This document shows, in pieces, positions 1 through 7,275 of a stretch of DNA of 11,306 nucleotides (position 1 is its first letter; each line of letters begins with the position of its first letter). The DNA is from Jimgerdemannia flammicorona. Taxonomy: Eukaryota; Mucoromycota; Endogonomycetes; Endogonales; Endogonaceae. A program made the translations under genes and the position numbers. Where the stretch lies: NCBI GenBank assembly GCA_003990745.1, contig RBNI01006459.1, positions 1 to 11,306 of the forward strand. Direction: 5' to 3'. Under the pieces are notes generated by a model. It worked only from the letters and a program-made list of their open reading frames with translations, did not search any database and was not told the origin of the DNA.

Positions 1-299
1 CTGATAAACTTTTATATTAAGTCAAGATAATATTAAAAATCTTTAATAAGTAAATATAAAATCCTATCTCTGCTCTAGAGCTAAGAATAAGATCAAGAAT
101 ATTCTTTTATAAGTTAAAATCAAGAACCAATCTTATACAGAAGATGATCAACTGAGACTATTATAAACAAATAAGTTCTTATAATAAATAATAAGTTATA
201 TATCTTATTTTCTAAATTAATTAATATATTTAAATAAGATACATAAAGTAAATATTTCAGACTTAAATAAAATTCCAATAATAATTATATATAAGTTGA
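1..299 (-). other. Very AT-rich block where RNase H should be
   Basis: No ORF or clear motif can be read. 181..240 has only 4 G or C in 60 bases and 1..60 has 8, against 19 in 361..420. By position it should encode RNase H. Faint echoes (FIFTY, LNIK near positions 60..1 on the minus strand) fit an eroded end of that domain but do not prove it. It could instead be a different inserted or more heavily mutated sequence. Confidence 0.45.
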
Positions 300-572
300 A
301 TAGCTTCTGTAGATTGGGGCATATAAGGATTAGTGCTGTGGTTATGCAGTTCTTGAGTTCTTTGAAGGCTTTCTCTTGTGATTCTATCTATTTATAAGGT
401 ACTTCTTTCTTGAGAAAGACTCAGATTGGAACAGCAATTTGAGTAAAGTTCTTGATAAATCTTCTGTAGTAGGATACTAGTATCAGAAATGATAGTGTTT
501 CCTTCAGGGTCTTGGGTACTGACCAATTGTTGATCTTCTCAGTTTTCTTTAGATCTATATAGATTCTTTCTT
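300..572 (-). pseudogene. Gypsy RT thumb/connection leading to RNase H
   Basis: In a third frame the minus strand reads KKTEKINNWSVPKTLKE, SYYRRFIKNFTQIAVPI, a stop, FLKKEVPYK, a stop, EKAFKELKNCITTALIL and FNLYI. This matches the Gypsy segment that usually ends just before the RNase H motif YTDAS. That motif is not readable: the sequence turns into very AT-rich DNA at this point. Confidence 0.82.
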
Positions 573-1320
573 TCAAACTATGAATCTAAGGAATTCAAGT
601 TTCTGTTTCCCAAAGTAGCATTTCTTTACATTGAGTCTCAGGTAGTTCTTATAGGTGAGCTTAAAGAATTATTCTAGATAGTACAGGTGTTCTTTGAAAT
701 TTGCTGAATAGATATTGGAATCATCCATGTATATAATCAGGCAGTGGTAGATCAAGGGAGCATAGACTGAATTCATCATCCTCTGAAAGGTAGGGGGTGC
801 ATTGCAAAGTCCAAAGGATATTCAGAAGTATTCAAACAGTTTTCCTAAAGCAAGGAAGGCTGTCTTTTGAATATCTTTAGAGTCTATGGAGATCTTATGG
901 AATCTTATAAAAAGGTCTATATTGCTGAAGTATCTAGTATCTTATAACTGATCCAAAAGGTCATTGATTCTGGGCAAAGGATAAGCATCTTTTTTGGTAA
1001 CTGAATTGAGTTTCCTATAATCTACACAGAGTTTCTATCCTTCTTTCTGTAGTACAATAAGTATAAGACTGGTCCAGGGGCTGGTAGAGGGTCAGATAAC
1101 TCCATTGTCTAAGAGTTCTTGAATGTACTCCTTTTCAAATGTTTTTAAGTGATAGAGTATTCTATAGGGTTTCTGCCAGATAAGTGTTCTATTTCCTATA
1201 TTTATACTATGATAATATGATGTAAGTTGCCATAATCAGTAATGAAGATATTTTGATATTTATTGAGAAGTTCTACTAGTTGTTACTATTGTTGGGGTAT
1301 CAATTCTTCTCCAATATTGG
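573..1320 (-). pseudogene. Gypsy reverse transcriptase domain, inactivated
   Basis: The N-terminal part has LVELLNKYQNIFITDYG. After a frame change near 1190, one frame runs from 1169 to about 573 with [39 protein letters not shown] (motif A, 923..912), FGLCNAPPTFQRMMN and YMDD (731..720). LRLNVKKCYFGKQKLEFL follows. These are textbook Ty3/Gypsy RT motifs, and both catalytic-box Asp residues survive. Six stops interrupt this frame. The expected GFHQIP after motif A reads RFHKIS. By family it copies the RNA into DNA in the particle. A further frame change lies near 565..575. Confidence 0.92.
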
Positions 1321-1744
1321 TGGAAGGCTTCACTATCTCCTGGGTTGCAGAGAGGCCTTTCCTTTCTTCTGAAGCCTTTTGCTATTTTCCAATAGGTTTA
1401 GTTCATAAACTTTTCTATGAGTTTGGTTGAGAAAAGACACCAGATGCCCTATTATGGTTCCTTTTGGTAAGATGATAGTTTCCCAACTTTGGTTAGTTGC
1501 TCAGAAATATACTGGGTTCATCTTGTCAGGGAATGTGTGTCCTTCTATGTCCAGGTGTGAGATATCTTTATTGGATTCAAAGAAAAGGTTTCTGGAGTCA
1601 GGTGGTGCAAAGATTTTGAAGGTGGTTTGTTCTCCAGGCTCCAGGATGAGATTCTTGTACAGTTTGACTGATTGGCAGTACACTTGCTGGGAGACATTTC
1701 TCTTGAGGTGGTTGACTTGAAGGAGATGTACTTTCTTCTTATCT
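1321..1744 (-). pseudogene. Gypsy pre-RT beta-rich linker
   Basis: In the dUTPase frame the minus strand reads LILEPGEQTTFKIFAPPDSR, then MNPVYF, a stop at 1500..1498, and ETIILPKGTIIGHLVSFLN. This resembles the beta-strand region that precedes RT in many Gypsy Pols, which ends in a pattern like N-x-x-x-x-I-x-KGT-x-IG-x-L. It may help position the polymerase; I know of no enzymatic role. Near 1390..1340 the readable frame changes (SEERKGLSATQEI), which implies a small indel. Confidence 0.6.
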
Positions 1745-2100
1745 AAACTTCCAAATCCTTTGGCTTGTCTTGTTTCTTCAATTAGTTCAAAGACTTCTTA
1801 TAATTATAGAGTCTTGACCTTCATGAAGATTGCTTGAACAATCTTCTATCCTCTAATGATTCAGTGCCATTCTATACTACTGTTGTGTAGAATGACCTTG
1901 ATTTCGCCTATATATTCTGGGTCAATAGTTCCTCCTTCCACAGTTATTTCTTGTCCAGCAAGTCCAGATCTTAAGGTCAGTTGGATGTAAGCTCCTTGGA
2001 GTAGCTGTATGGCTAGTTCAGTTCTGATCATGAACATTTTTCCAGACTTAATGGATTCATCCTCCAGACTGTGAAGATCATATCCTACATCTTTTAGGTG
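1745..2100 (-). pseudogene. dUTPase-like domain inside the Gypsy polyprotein, inactivated
   Basis: Five dUTPase motifs appear in order, in one minus-strand frame, over about 118 codons, the normal size. Motif 1 is VGYDL at about 2088..2074 (family AGYDL). Motif 2 is RSGLA (1971..1957). Motif 3 is GGTIDPEYIGEIKVILHN from 1935, with the catalytic Asp and Tyr present. Motif 4 is KIVQAIF near 1845..1825 (family RIAQ). Motif 5 is RQAKGFGS (1770..1747), with the Arg and Phe of RG-x-x-GFGSTG. The Val residues in motifs 1 and 4 fit GCA to GTA changes. Stops at 1863, 1848, 1806 and 1800 kill it. The family hydrolyses dUTP to dUMP, limiting uracil in new DNA. The domain lies between protease and RT; retroviral dUTPases lie elsewhere (before protease in betaretroviruses, between RNase H and integrase in non-primate lentiviruses). 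Confidence 0.85.
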
Positions 2101-2254
2101 AGCTTTTGTTGGGAGGTTTGGCCTTTAGATGTAGCAGGGTATACTGGGCAATATTCTTGCTAAGTTCAGGCTATTCTTGGGCTGAGGCTCTACTAGCAGA
2201 GAGCCTCTAGGCTCTGAGATTAAGATGTGGCCATCTGGCTCCAGTAAAGGGGTC
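2101..2254 (-). pseudogene. Gypsy linker just before the dUTPase, left side of the insertion
   Basis: The frame of the dUTPase extends back to the insertion point, reading HILISEPRGSLLVEPQPK, then NLPTKAHLKD into motif 1, with one TAA between. Removing the Copia element and one TTAGA copy joins this frame to a Glu-rich segment (LQEEEES) on the far side without a break. This confirms that the insertion cut a coding region. Confidence 0.7.
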
Positions 2255-2259
2255 TTAGA
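2255..2259. repeat. Left target-site duplication of the Copia element (TTAGA)
   Basis: TTAGA lies directly before the left LTR and is identical to 7271..7275. It fixes the insertion point in the Gypsy linker upstream of the dUTPase domain. Confidence 0.9.
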
Positions 2260-2416
2260 TATTGAAATATATAGGTTACAACTCGATATATATGGTGGCG
2301 CAGCCTTCCTTGACTACATCATCATGTAAACGTCACTAATGGTGATACGTAAAAGCACGTAAGAATTAGCAATAAACACTTTGCTTCTCTCCCCAAAGTC
2401 CAAGTATTCTACAATA
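2260..2416 (+). repeat. Left (5') LTR of the Copia element
   Basis: 157 bp, starting TATTG and ending CAATA. It differs from the right LTR at 9 positions, all transitions. A TATATAT run at 2287..2293 is a possible TATA box. The borders are set by identity with the right LTR and by the flanking TTAGA duplication. Confidence 0.95.
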
Positions 2417-2418
2417 AA

Positions 2419-2430
2419 GGTTATGAGCCC
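2419..2430 (+). other. Copia primer-binding site matching the anticodon arm of initiator tRNA-Met
   Basis: GGTTATGAGCCC lies two bases after the left LTR. Its complement, GGGCTCATAACC, contains the CAT anticodon and flanking stem and loop bases of eukaryotic initiator tRNA-Met. Drosophila copia and yeast Ty5 are known to prime from a cleaved half of this tRNA rather than from the CCA end. No TGG-type site is present here. Confidence 0.85.
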
Positions 2431-2481
2431 CGGTTAGCAGCTATACACCCCTCTTACACATACGCTACACTATGCTATACA

Positions 2482-3580
2482 ATAGCTACTAGTTCAAGCA
2501 GTGCTAGCAGCGCGCCACCAAGTTCTGGTAACACAAATACAAACACAGCCGGAATGGGTTTCGCTTCCATGACGACGAACATTCTGGCAGTGGCACCAAT
2601 GTCAATAGTAAAGAGGATGATTTCTGTCTTTGATGGTAAGGACTATGCCATATGGGCATATCATATGAAGAATCTCTTTGAAGAATGCGGTTTGGAGGAC
2701 TACTGGAAGCCACAGGCACAAGTAACGACATATGATACAGCGAAAGATCGCAAAGCGCTAAGGGAGATTATGTTCACCCTTTCAAATGTGCAAATGAAGC
2801 TAGTAATCAATGCTATGATGGCGAATGAAGTCTGGGAGATTTTACGCAATCACCATCAACAGGCATTCGCGTCAAACAGATTCCACTTAAAGGCACAACT
2901 ATTCAATCTTCAAATTAAGTCCAAGGAGAGCATCTGGGACTACGCCAATCGAGTCGATGAGCTGGCGAATCAAGTGAATTCCCTTACATCTACGCTGGCA
3001 GACACCATCAAAGATGAAGACAAGGTCCTGGCTCTTATACGAGGCCTTCCTGAAATATACAACGTGGTTGTCGCTGCTATGAGGGAATCCAGCAGATTAT
3101 CAGATTATAAGCATGTCGTCACAAGCCTTTTAAATGAGGAAACAAGGCTAGGCAGCAATAATGCCAATGAGGAATACGACGAGAAAGCATTCTACAGCGG
3201 AGTACATGGACGAGGCAAAGGCAAGCCGAACAAAGGTCGAGGCCAGCAACGCAAGAAATTCGATAGTAAATACTTTTACTATAATAAGCATGGACATCGT
3301 GAGCAGGACTGCAACTGCAAGAAGAAGGAAAAGAGTGGCCAACAGCAAGGACAACGGCAGGCAAACATGGTGGATGCCAACAACGAAAACAGCGGTGGCA
3401 GAGGTCTATTCTTCGCAGAAGTGGTGACCTATCCATATGCAGAAACCATTGAAATAGGAGGAAATTCGGAACCAACCGCCAGTTCCACCAGTTCGACATC
3501 TACAAATCCTGGTCAACAAAACACTTTTCAGACAGCGAAAAATAGTGACGTCAATGTCGGTGCCAGCGCAAATGTAAGCT
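2482..3580 (+). pseudogene. Copia gag domain with damaged zinc knuckle
   Basis: After a Ser/Thr-rich leader comes the usual Copia gag opening, YAIWAYHMKNLFEECGLEDYW. Motifs follow such as VWEILRNHHQQA, LKAQLFNLQIK and ALIRGLPEIYNVVVAAM, typical of the UBN2-type gag fold. A basic Gly/Lys/Arg stretch precedes the zinc knuckle at 3271..3312. The expected CX2CX4HX4C reads YFYYNKHGHREQDC: the first two Cys (codons 3271 and 3280) are now Tyr, each by TGY to TAY. By family it forms the particle shell and packages RNA; the knuckle as written cannot bind zinc normally. Gag is the longest segment free of stops. Confidence 0.9.
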
Positions 3581-3599
3581 ATATGCCGAACAGCGCTTA

Positions 3600-3960
3600 T
3601 GCATGCAGCGAAGAGGTCTGGCTCATGGATTCGGGCGCAATACAGCATATGACGGCTCACCGGGAGTAGTTCTCTATGTACGAGAAGTTCGAGCATCCCA
3701 TACCTATTAAGCTAGGCAACAATAATATCATTTACGCTCAAGGGAAAGGCAATATAGGCATACATCTATATGGAAATGTTGATGAACCTTCAGGCACCTT
3801 TGTGGATATACTATACGTTCTAGATATAGGCAAGAACCTCTTCTCGATAGGCTGGATGATGGCTCGCAGGGACAGAGGAGTAAATATACGCCCAAATGGT
3901 ATAATGGTAATCAATCTGAAGAACAATAAGGAGTTAATATATGCATCGAAAAAGGGGAAT
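3600..3960 (+). pseudogene. Copia aspartic protease domain
   Basis: WLMDSGAIQHM at about 3619..3651 holds the Copia protease signature DSGA followed by HM; the usual Thr after Ala is Ile (ACA to ATA). A stop at 3667 falls 10 codons past the DSG. The frame then continues with GNIGIHLY, DILYVLDIGKNLFSIG and a following Met-rich segment, the normal second half (LxxVLYVPxLxxNLLSV-like). By family it releases the gag, integrase and RT proteins. The catalytic Asp is present, so the stop is the main lesion. Confidence 0.88.
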
Positions 3961-4019
3961 CTATATGCAATCAACGGTATGCCGAGTGGCGCTATATCCA
4001 CATATTCTGCAACTATGAC

Positions 4020-4950
4020 AGGAGAGGATTTCTGGTATATAATGTATGAATGCTTAGGACATATTAGTAAAACGAGCCTGAAATGGATGATAAGGAGCAA
4101 GTCTGTGTATGGTTTACTGGACTATATGCCACCGGATTTCTTTTGCGATGGATGCGCAGCAAACAAGACTTTCCAGCAACCTTTTCAGGAATGAACAAAG
4201 CAAGCAGCTGGCATTCTCGATTTGATTCATACAGATATTTGTGGCCCCATGCAAATGGCATTACACTCCGGGAAGAAGTATTTTATTACATTCATTGATG
4301 ATTATACACGCAAAGTCCATGTATATTTCATTGCAGGGAAAAACGAGGTATTCGACAAATTCCGGGAATTCAAGGCAGCCATGGAGAATGAGACAGGATG
4401 TAGAATATGAACCCTACACTCAGATAATGGCAAAGAATACGTCAACAAAGGTTTCAGACACTTCTTGAAGAAGAACAGTATACAGTACTCTACGACAGCC
4501 CCTTATACACCTCAGCAAAATGGCGTGGCGGAACGATTTAATCGAATGGTAGTGGAAATGGCTAGAATGATGATGAATACGGCTGGCTTACCAAAGTCCT
4601 TTTGGGTGGAAGCAGTGAATACAGCAGCATATATTCGAAATTGTTGTTTCTCTTGAGCTTTAAGCAAGGATCCCAGCAAGCAATCTAGGAATAACAGCAA
4701 TCTTATCCCTGAGGAATTATGGAATGGATCCAAGCCTGACATTTCACACTTACGCATATTCGGAAGTGAGGCATACATTCTGGACAAAGGTGGCAACCGA
4801 GGCAAGTTCGAACCTAAGGCAGATAAGCATATATTCCTTGGATATGATGGAGCGGGATACAGACTTTGGAACCCACAGAAACGACGTATGATCATTTCAC
4901 GTGATGTACAGTTCAAAGAGACTAAGCAGGAAATTTATGTGGAAATTCCT
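4020..4950 (+). pseudogene. Copia integrase (HHCC finger, DDE core, C-terminal domain)
   Basis: The N-terminal HHCC finger reads MYECLGH (4042..4062) and FFCDGCAANK (4141..4170); the first His is now Tyr (CAT to TAT at 4045), and a likely Arg is Cys at 4051. The DDE core has Asp 4234 (HTDICGPM), Asp 4423 (HSDNG) and Glu 4531 (NGVAERFNR). Exactly 35 residues separate the last two, giving DD35E. A Copia C-terminal region follows (SHLRIFGSEAY, HIFLGYDGAGYRLWNP). Stops at 4192, 4408 and 4654 break it. By family it inserts the cDNA; the TTAGA duplication shows that an active copy did so here. Confidence 0.92.
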
Positions 4951-5202
4951 ATCTCAAATCTGATGGTGAATTCGATGGTACAGCCAGCAACATCTATGCC
5001 AACTGCAAAGGCTAGCGGAACAACATTCTTGGGACCTACGCCAGCAAAACCACAACCCATTCAAATGGAAATGAAGTTGCAAGAACCAAGGATAATGGAA
5101 ATTATGGATGAGGATGACAAAGAGGATACCTTTCTGAAGGGTAAGAAGAAGTGCAAATCTGGGATGGATAATGAAGTCTAAGCAGATCTGAGAAATTACT
5201 AG

Positions 5203-6036
5203 AACTCACCCAAGTCATCTTATCGCAAACAACATCATGTGAACTATGCCTGCGAATGCACTTACATAGCAATGACCGGTGAGCCAGCACACTATGACAA
5301 AGCCATTCATTCGAATGATAAAAAGGAGTGGAAAAAGGCTATGGACGAGGAGTATAACTCACTCATCGAGAATAACACGTGGGACTTGGTCCCTCTTCCA
5401 GTATATCGACAAGCCATAGGATCCCGATGGGTGTATAAAATTAAACACGATAGCAATGGCAACGTAGAATGGTATAAGGCTTGATTTGTAGTAAAGGGGT
5501 ACTCGCAAGGCTATGGCATAGACTACGACGAGACATTTTCCCCAGTATTTAAGTTGACTTCGCTTAGAATACTTCTTGCGATCGGAGCCAAGTATGACTA
5601 TGAGATACATCAAATGGATGTTAAGACAGCCTTCCTAAATGGAGACGTGGATACCGAACTATACGTTCTTCAACCACAAGAATACGAACTATATGACAAT
5701 GATAGAAATGAGCTCATATGTAAATTATGCAAAGGGCTCTATGGAATCAAGCAAGTAGCAAGGTTGTGGAATCGAAAGATTGATGGATATCTTCTAGACA
5801 ACAGATTCAAGCGTTGTAAAGCCGATCCATGCATATACACCCGACATATATCCTCAGGAACGGTATACCTGGGAATTTGGGTTGACAATATTATTTTAGT
5901 TGGAATGGCAAGTGAAATCAATGACATAAAGGCTACACTATGCCAGGAATTCAAAATGATGGACTTAGGTGAAGCGTCCTATCTCCTTGGAATATTGATT
6001 ACACGTAACAGGCGCGAGCACGCTATACACCTAATG
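5203..6036 (+). pseudogene. Copia reverse transcriptase domain, catalytic box damaged
   Basis: The domain opens with EWKKAMDEEYNSLIENNTW and SRWVYKIK, then a stop at 5482, then VVKGYSQGYGIDYDETFSPV. Motif A is QMDVKTAFLNG with Asp at 5617. LCKGLYGIKQVARLWN follows. The catalytic YVDD box reads WVDN at 5878..5889: the second Asp is Asn (GAT to AAT at 5887), which should abolish polymerisation even without stops. LGEASYLLGI is the usual Copia thumb-side motif. The catalytic first Asp (5884) survives. The preceding 4951..5202 is a low-conservation linker with two stops. Confidence 0.92.
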
Positions 6037-6039
6037 TAA

Positions 6040-6855
6040 GCCACATACATTCGAAATATTCTCGAGCGATTCGGGATGAGTGAATGCAAACCAGTCGGGA
6101 CACCTATGGAAACATTCGTGAAACTAAAGAAGTCTGACACTATACCCGAGGGAAATGACATCCCCTATCGATAAGCCGTGGGATCCCTCATATATCTTAT
6201 GCAAGGGATGAGACCTAATATCTCTTTTGCAGTAAACAAAGTGGCGCAGTATTCTTCATGCTACGACAATAGCCATTGGACAGCAATCAAGCAAATTTTC
6301 AGATACATCAAAGGAACTGTGGACTATATGCTCAGTTTGGGCGGTGATAATGGGCAAAGCAGGAGTACTATATGCCTATTCAGTTCTTGTGACACCGATT
6401 GGGCCGGCGACTTAGATGACAGAAGGTCTATGACTGGATACATCTTTAAAGTAAACAACGGAGCCATTTCGTAGCAAACGCGTAAGCAACCTTCAGTGGC
6501 AACATCCTCTATACAAGCGGAATATCAAGCATTATCAACGGCAACAAAGGAGGCTATCTGGCTTCGAGAACTGTTAAAGGAGCTGGGATACGAGCAATGG
6601 CACTCTACGCTACTCCAGCAAGATAACCAATCAACGATTGCTTTGGTGAAGAACCCTATACATCATGCCAGAATGAAACACATTGACATACAGCATCATT
6701 TCATATGTGAATGTGTGGAAAACGGCACTATACACCTTGAATACACCCCAATAGAATATATAATGGCAGATTCATTGACTAAAGCTCTTCTAAAGGCAAA
6801 GTTTGACTTATGCGTACAAGGAATAGGTATTACGGGACTCTACGCTGGTAATTAA
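6040..6855 (+). pseudogene. Copia connection and RNase H domain
   Basis: After the stop at 6037 the connection region reads IRNILERFGMSECKPVGTPM. PYR, a stop at 6172 and AVGSLIYLM follow, then RYIKGT. RNase H has CDTDWAGDLDDRRSMTGYIF (Asp 6391), a stop at 6472 where GAISW is expected (TGG to TAG), QAEYQAL (Glu 6520), QQDNQSTI (Asp 6622), HARMKHIDIQHHF and MADSLTKAL. The acidic catalytic residues are still present. By family this domain removes the RNA template during cDNA synthesis. The natural terminator is TAA 6853..6855. Confidence 0.92.
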
Positions 6856-7104
6856 GGATAATTCGGGATGAGATAGGATAATAGAATGACAGCAAGCTTC
6901 TTAACATTGATCACTATATTACAGATTTCTACCAACATTGCTCATCTATGAATGTTCACATCTCTACTTTTCAACCTATTTTTCGAGCTTTAAGCAGGCA
7001 ATTCGAATGTTTTTTTGGTTTCTAGATAGCAGTCTGAACATTACAGCGAGATTTTGCAGTGGTTATAGCTTAGTATTACAGTTTGGGAATTTGCATATCT
7101 TGTT
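6856..7104 (+). other. Copia 3' untranslated stretch
   Basis: About 250 bp lie between the polyprotein stop and the polypurine tract. I see no coding motif or structured RNA. A short open stretch starting at 6938 runs into the right LTR and looks like chance. Confidence 0.7.
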
Positions 7105-7113
7105 GAGCAGGAG
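7105..7113 (+). other. Probable polypurine tract of the Copia element
   Basis: GAGCAGGAG sits directly against the right LTR, where plus-strand DNA synthesis is primed. It is short and broken by one C, so assignment rests mainly on position. Confidence 0.55.
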
Positions 7114-7270
7114 TATTGAAATATGTAGGTTACAACTCGATATATATGGTGACACAGCCTTCCTTGACTACGTCATCATGTAAACGTCACTAATGGCGAT
7201 GCGTAAAAGCATGTAAGAATTAGCAATAAACACTTTGCTTCTCTCCCCAAAGTCCAAGTATTCCACAACA
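7114..7270 (+). repeat. Right (3') LTR of the Copia element
   Basis: 157 bp, starting TATTG and ending CAACA. The ancestral ends were probably TGTTG...CAACA, the common Copia form, with TG changed to TA at the 5' end of both LTRs. It keeps two ACGTCA words, of which the left LTR keeps one. Confidence 0.95.
7170..7189 (+). promoter_or_regulatory. Paired ACGTCA (CRE half-site-like) words in the Copia LTR
   Basis: ACGTCA occurs at 7170..7175 and 7184..7189, 14 bp apart. In the left LTR the matching words are ACATCA (2316..2321, mutated) and ACGTCA (2330..2335, intact). ACGTCA is the half site bound by CREB/ATF-type bZIP proteins. A role in stress-responsive transcription is inference; both words lie downstream of the TATATAT run. 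Confidence 0.35.
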
Positions 7271-7275
7271 TTAGA
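7271..7275. repeat. Right target-site duplication of the Copia element (TTAGA)
   Basis: TTAGA directly follows the right LTR and matches TTAGA directly before the left LTR. Five bases is the usual duplication for Ty1/Copia integrases. Confidence 0.9.

Larger units (their letters stand above)
2482..6855 (+). pseudogene. Copia Gag-Pol polyprotein, one frame with ten nonsense codons
   Basis: A single frame encodes gag, protease, integrase, RT and RNase H in that order and ends at TAA 6853..6855. Ten in-frame stops start at 3667, 4192, 4408, 4654, 5179, 5200, 5482, 6037, 6172 and 6472; there is no frameshift. Each stop follows from one transition, for example CGA to TGA (4192, 5482), CAA to TAA (6037, 6172) or TGG to TAG (6472). 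The first surviving ATG is at 2554, but the Ser/Thr/Asn-rich reading upstream looks coding. ATA at 2482 (ATAGCT) is probably a former ATGGCT start. From there the frame is 1458 codons including the final stop, a normal Copia length. No intact product can be made. Confidence 0.93.
2260..7270 (+). mobile_element. Complete but inactivated Ty1/Copia LTR retrotransposon
   Basis: The element is 5011 bp. It has two 157-bp LTRs, a 5-bp target duplication, a primer site two bases inside the left LTR, a single polyprotein frame and a purine-rich tract before the right LTR. Integrase precedes RT, which defines Ty1/Copia. It is inserted in the opposite orientation to the surrounding Gypsy element. Its bases are less eroded than its host's: many CpG dinucleotides survive, and the polyprotein frame has no indel. 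Ten nonsense codons and several damaged catalytic residues make it non-autonomous. Confidence 0.96.

Noticed and set aside
1427..1720. 97-codon plus-strand ORF
   Set aside because: It is antisense to the Gypsy pre-RT region and shows no recognisable motif.
3119..3499. 126-codon minus-strand ORF inside Copia gag
   Set aside because: It is a Cys/Leu-rich shadow of the gag frame, whose plus-strand motifs are clear.
6938..7183. 81-codon plus-strand ORF after the Copia polyprotein, possible env-like gene
   Set aside because: It crosses into the right LTR, has no signal peptide or membrane pattern that I trust, and lies in the 3' untranslated part.
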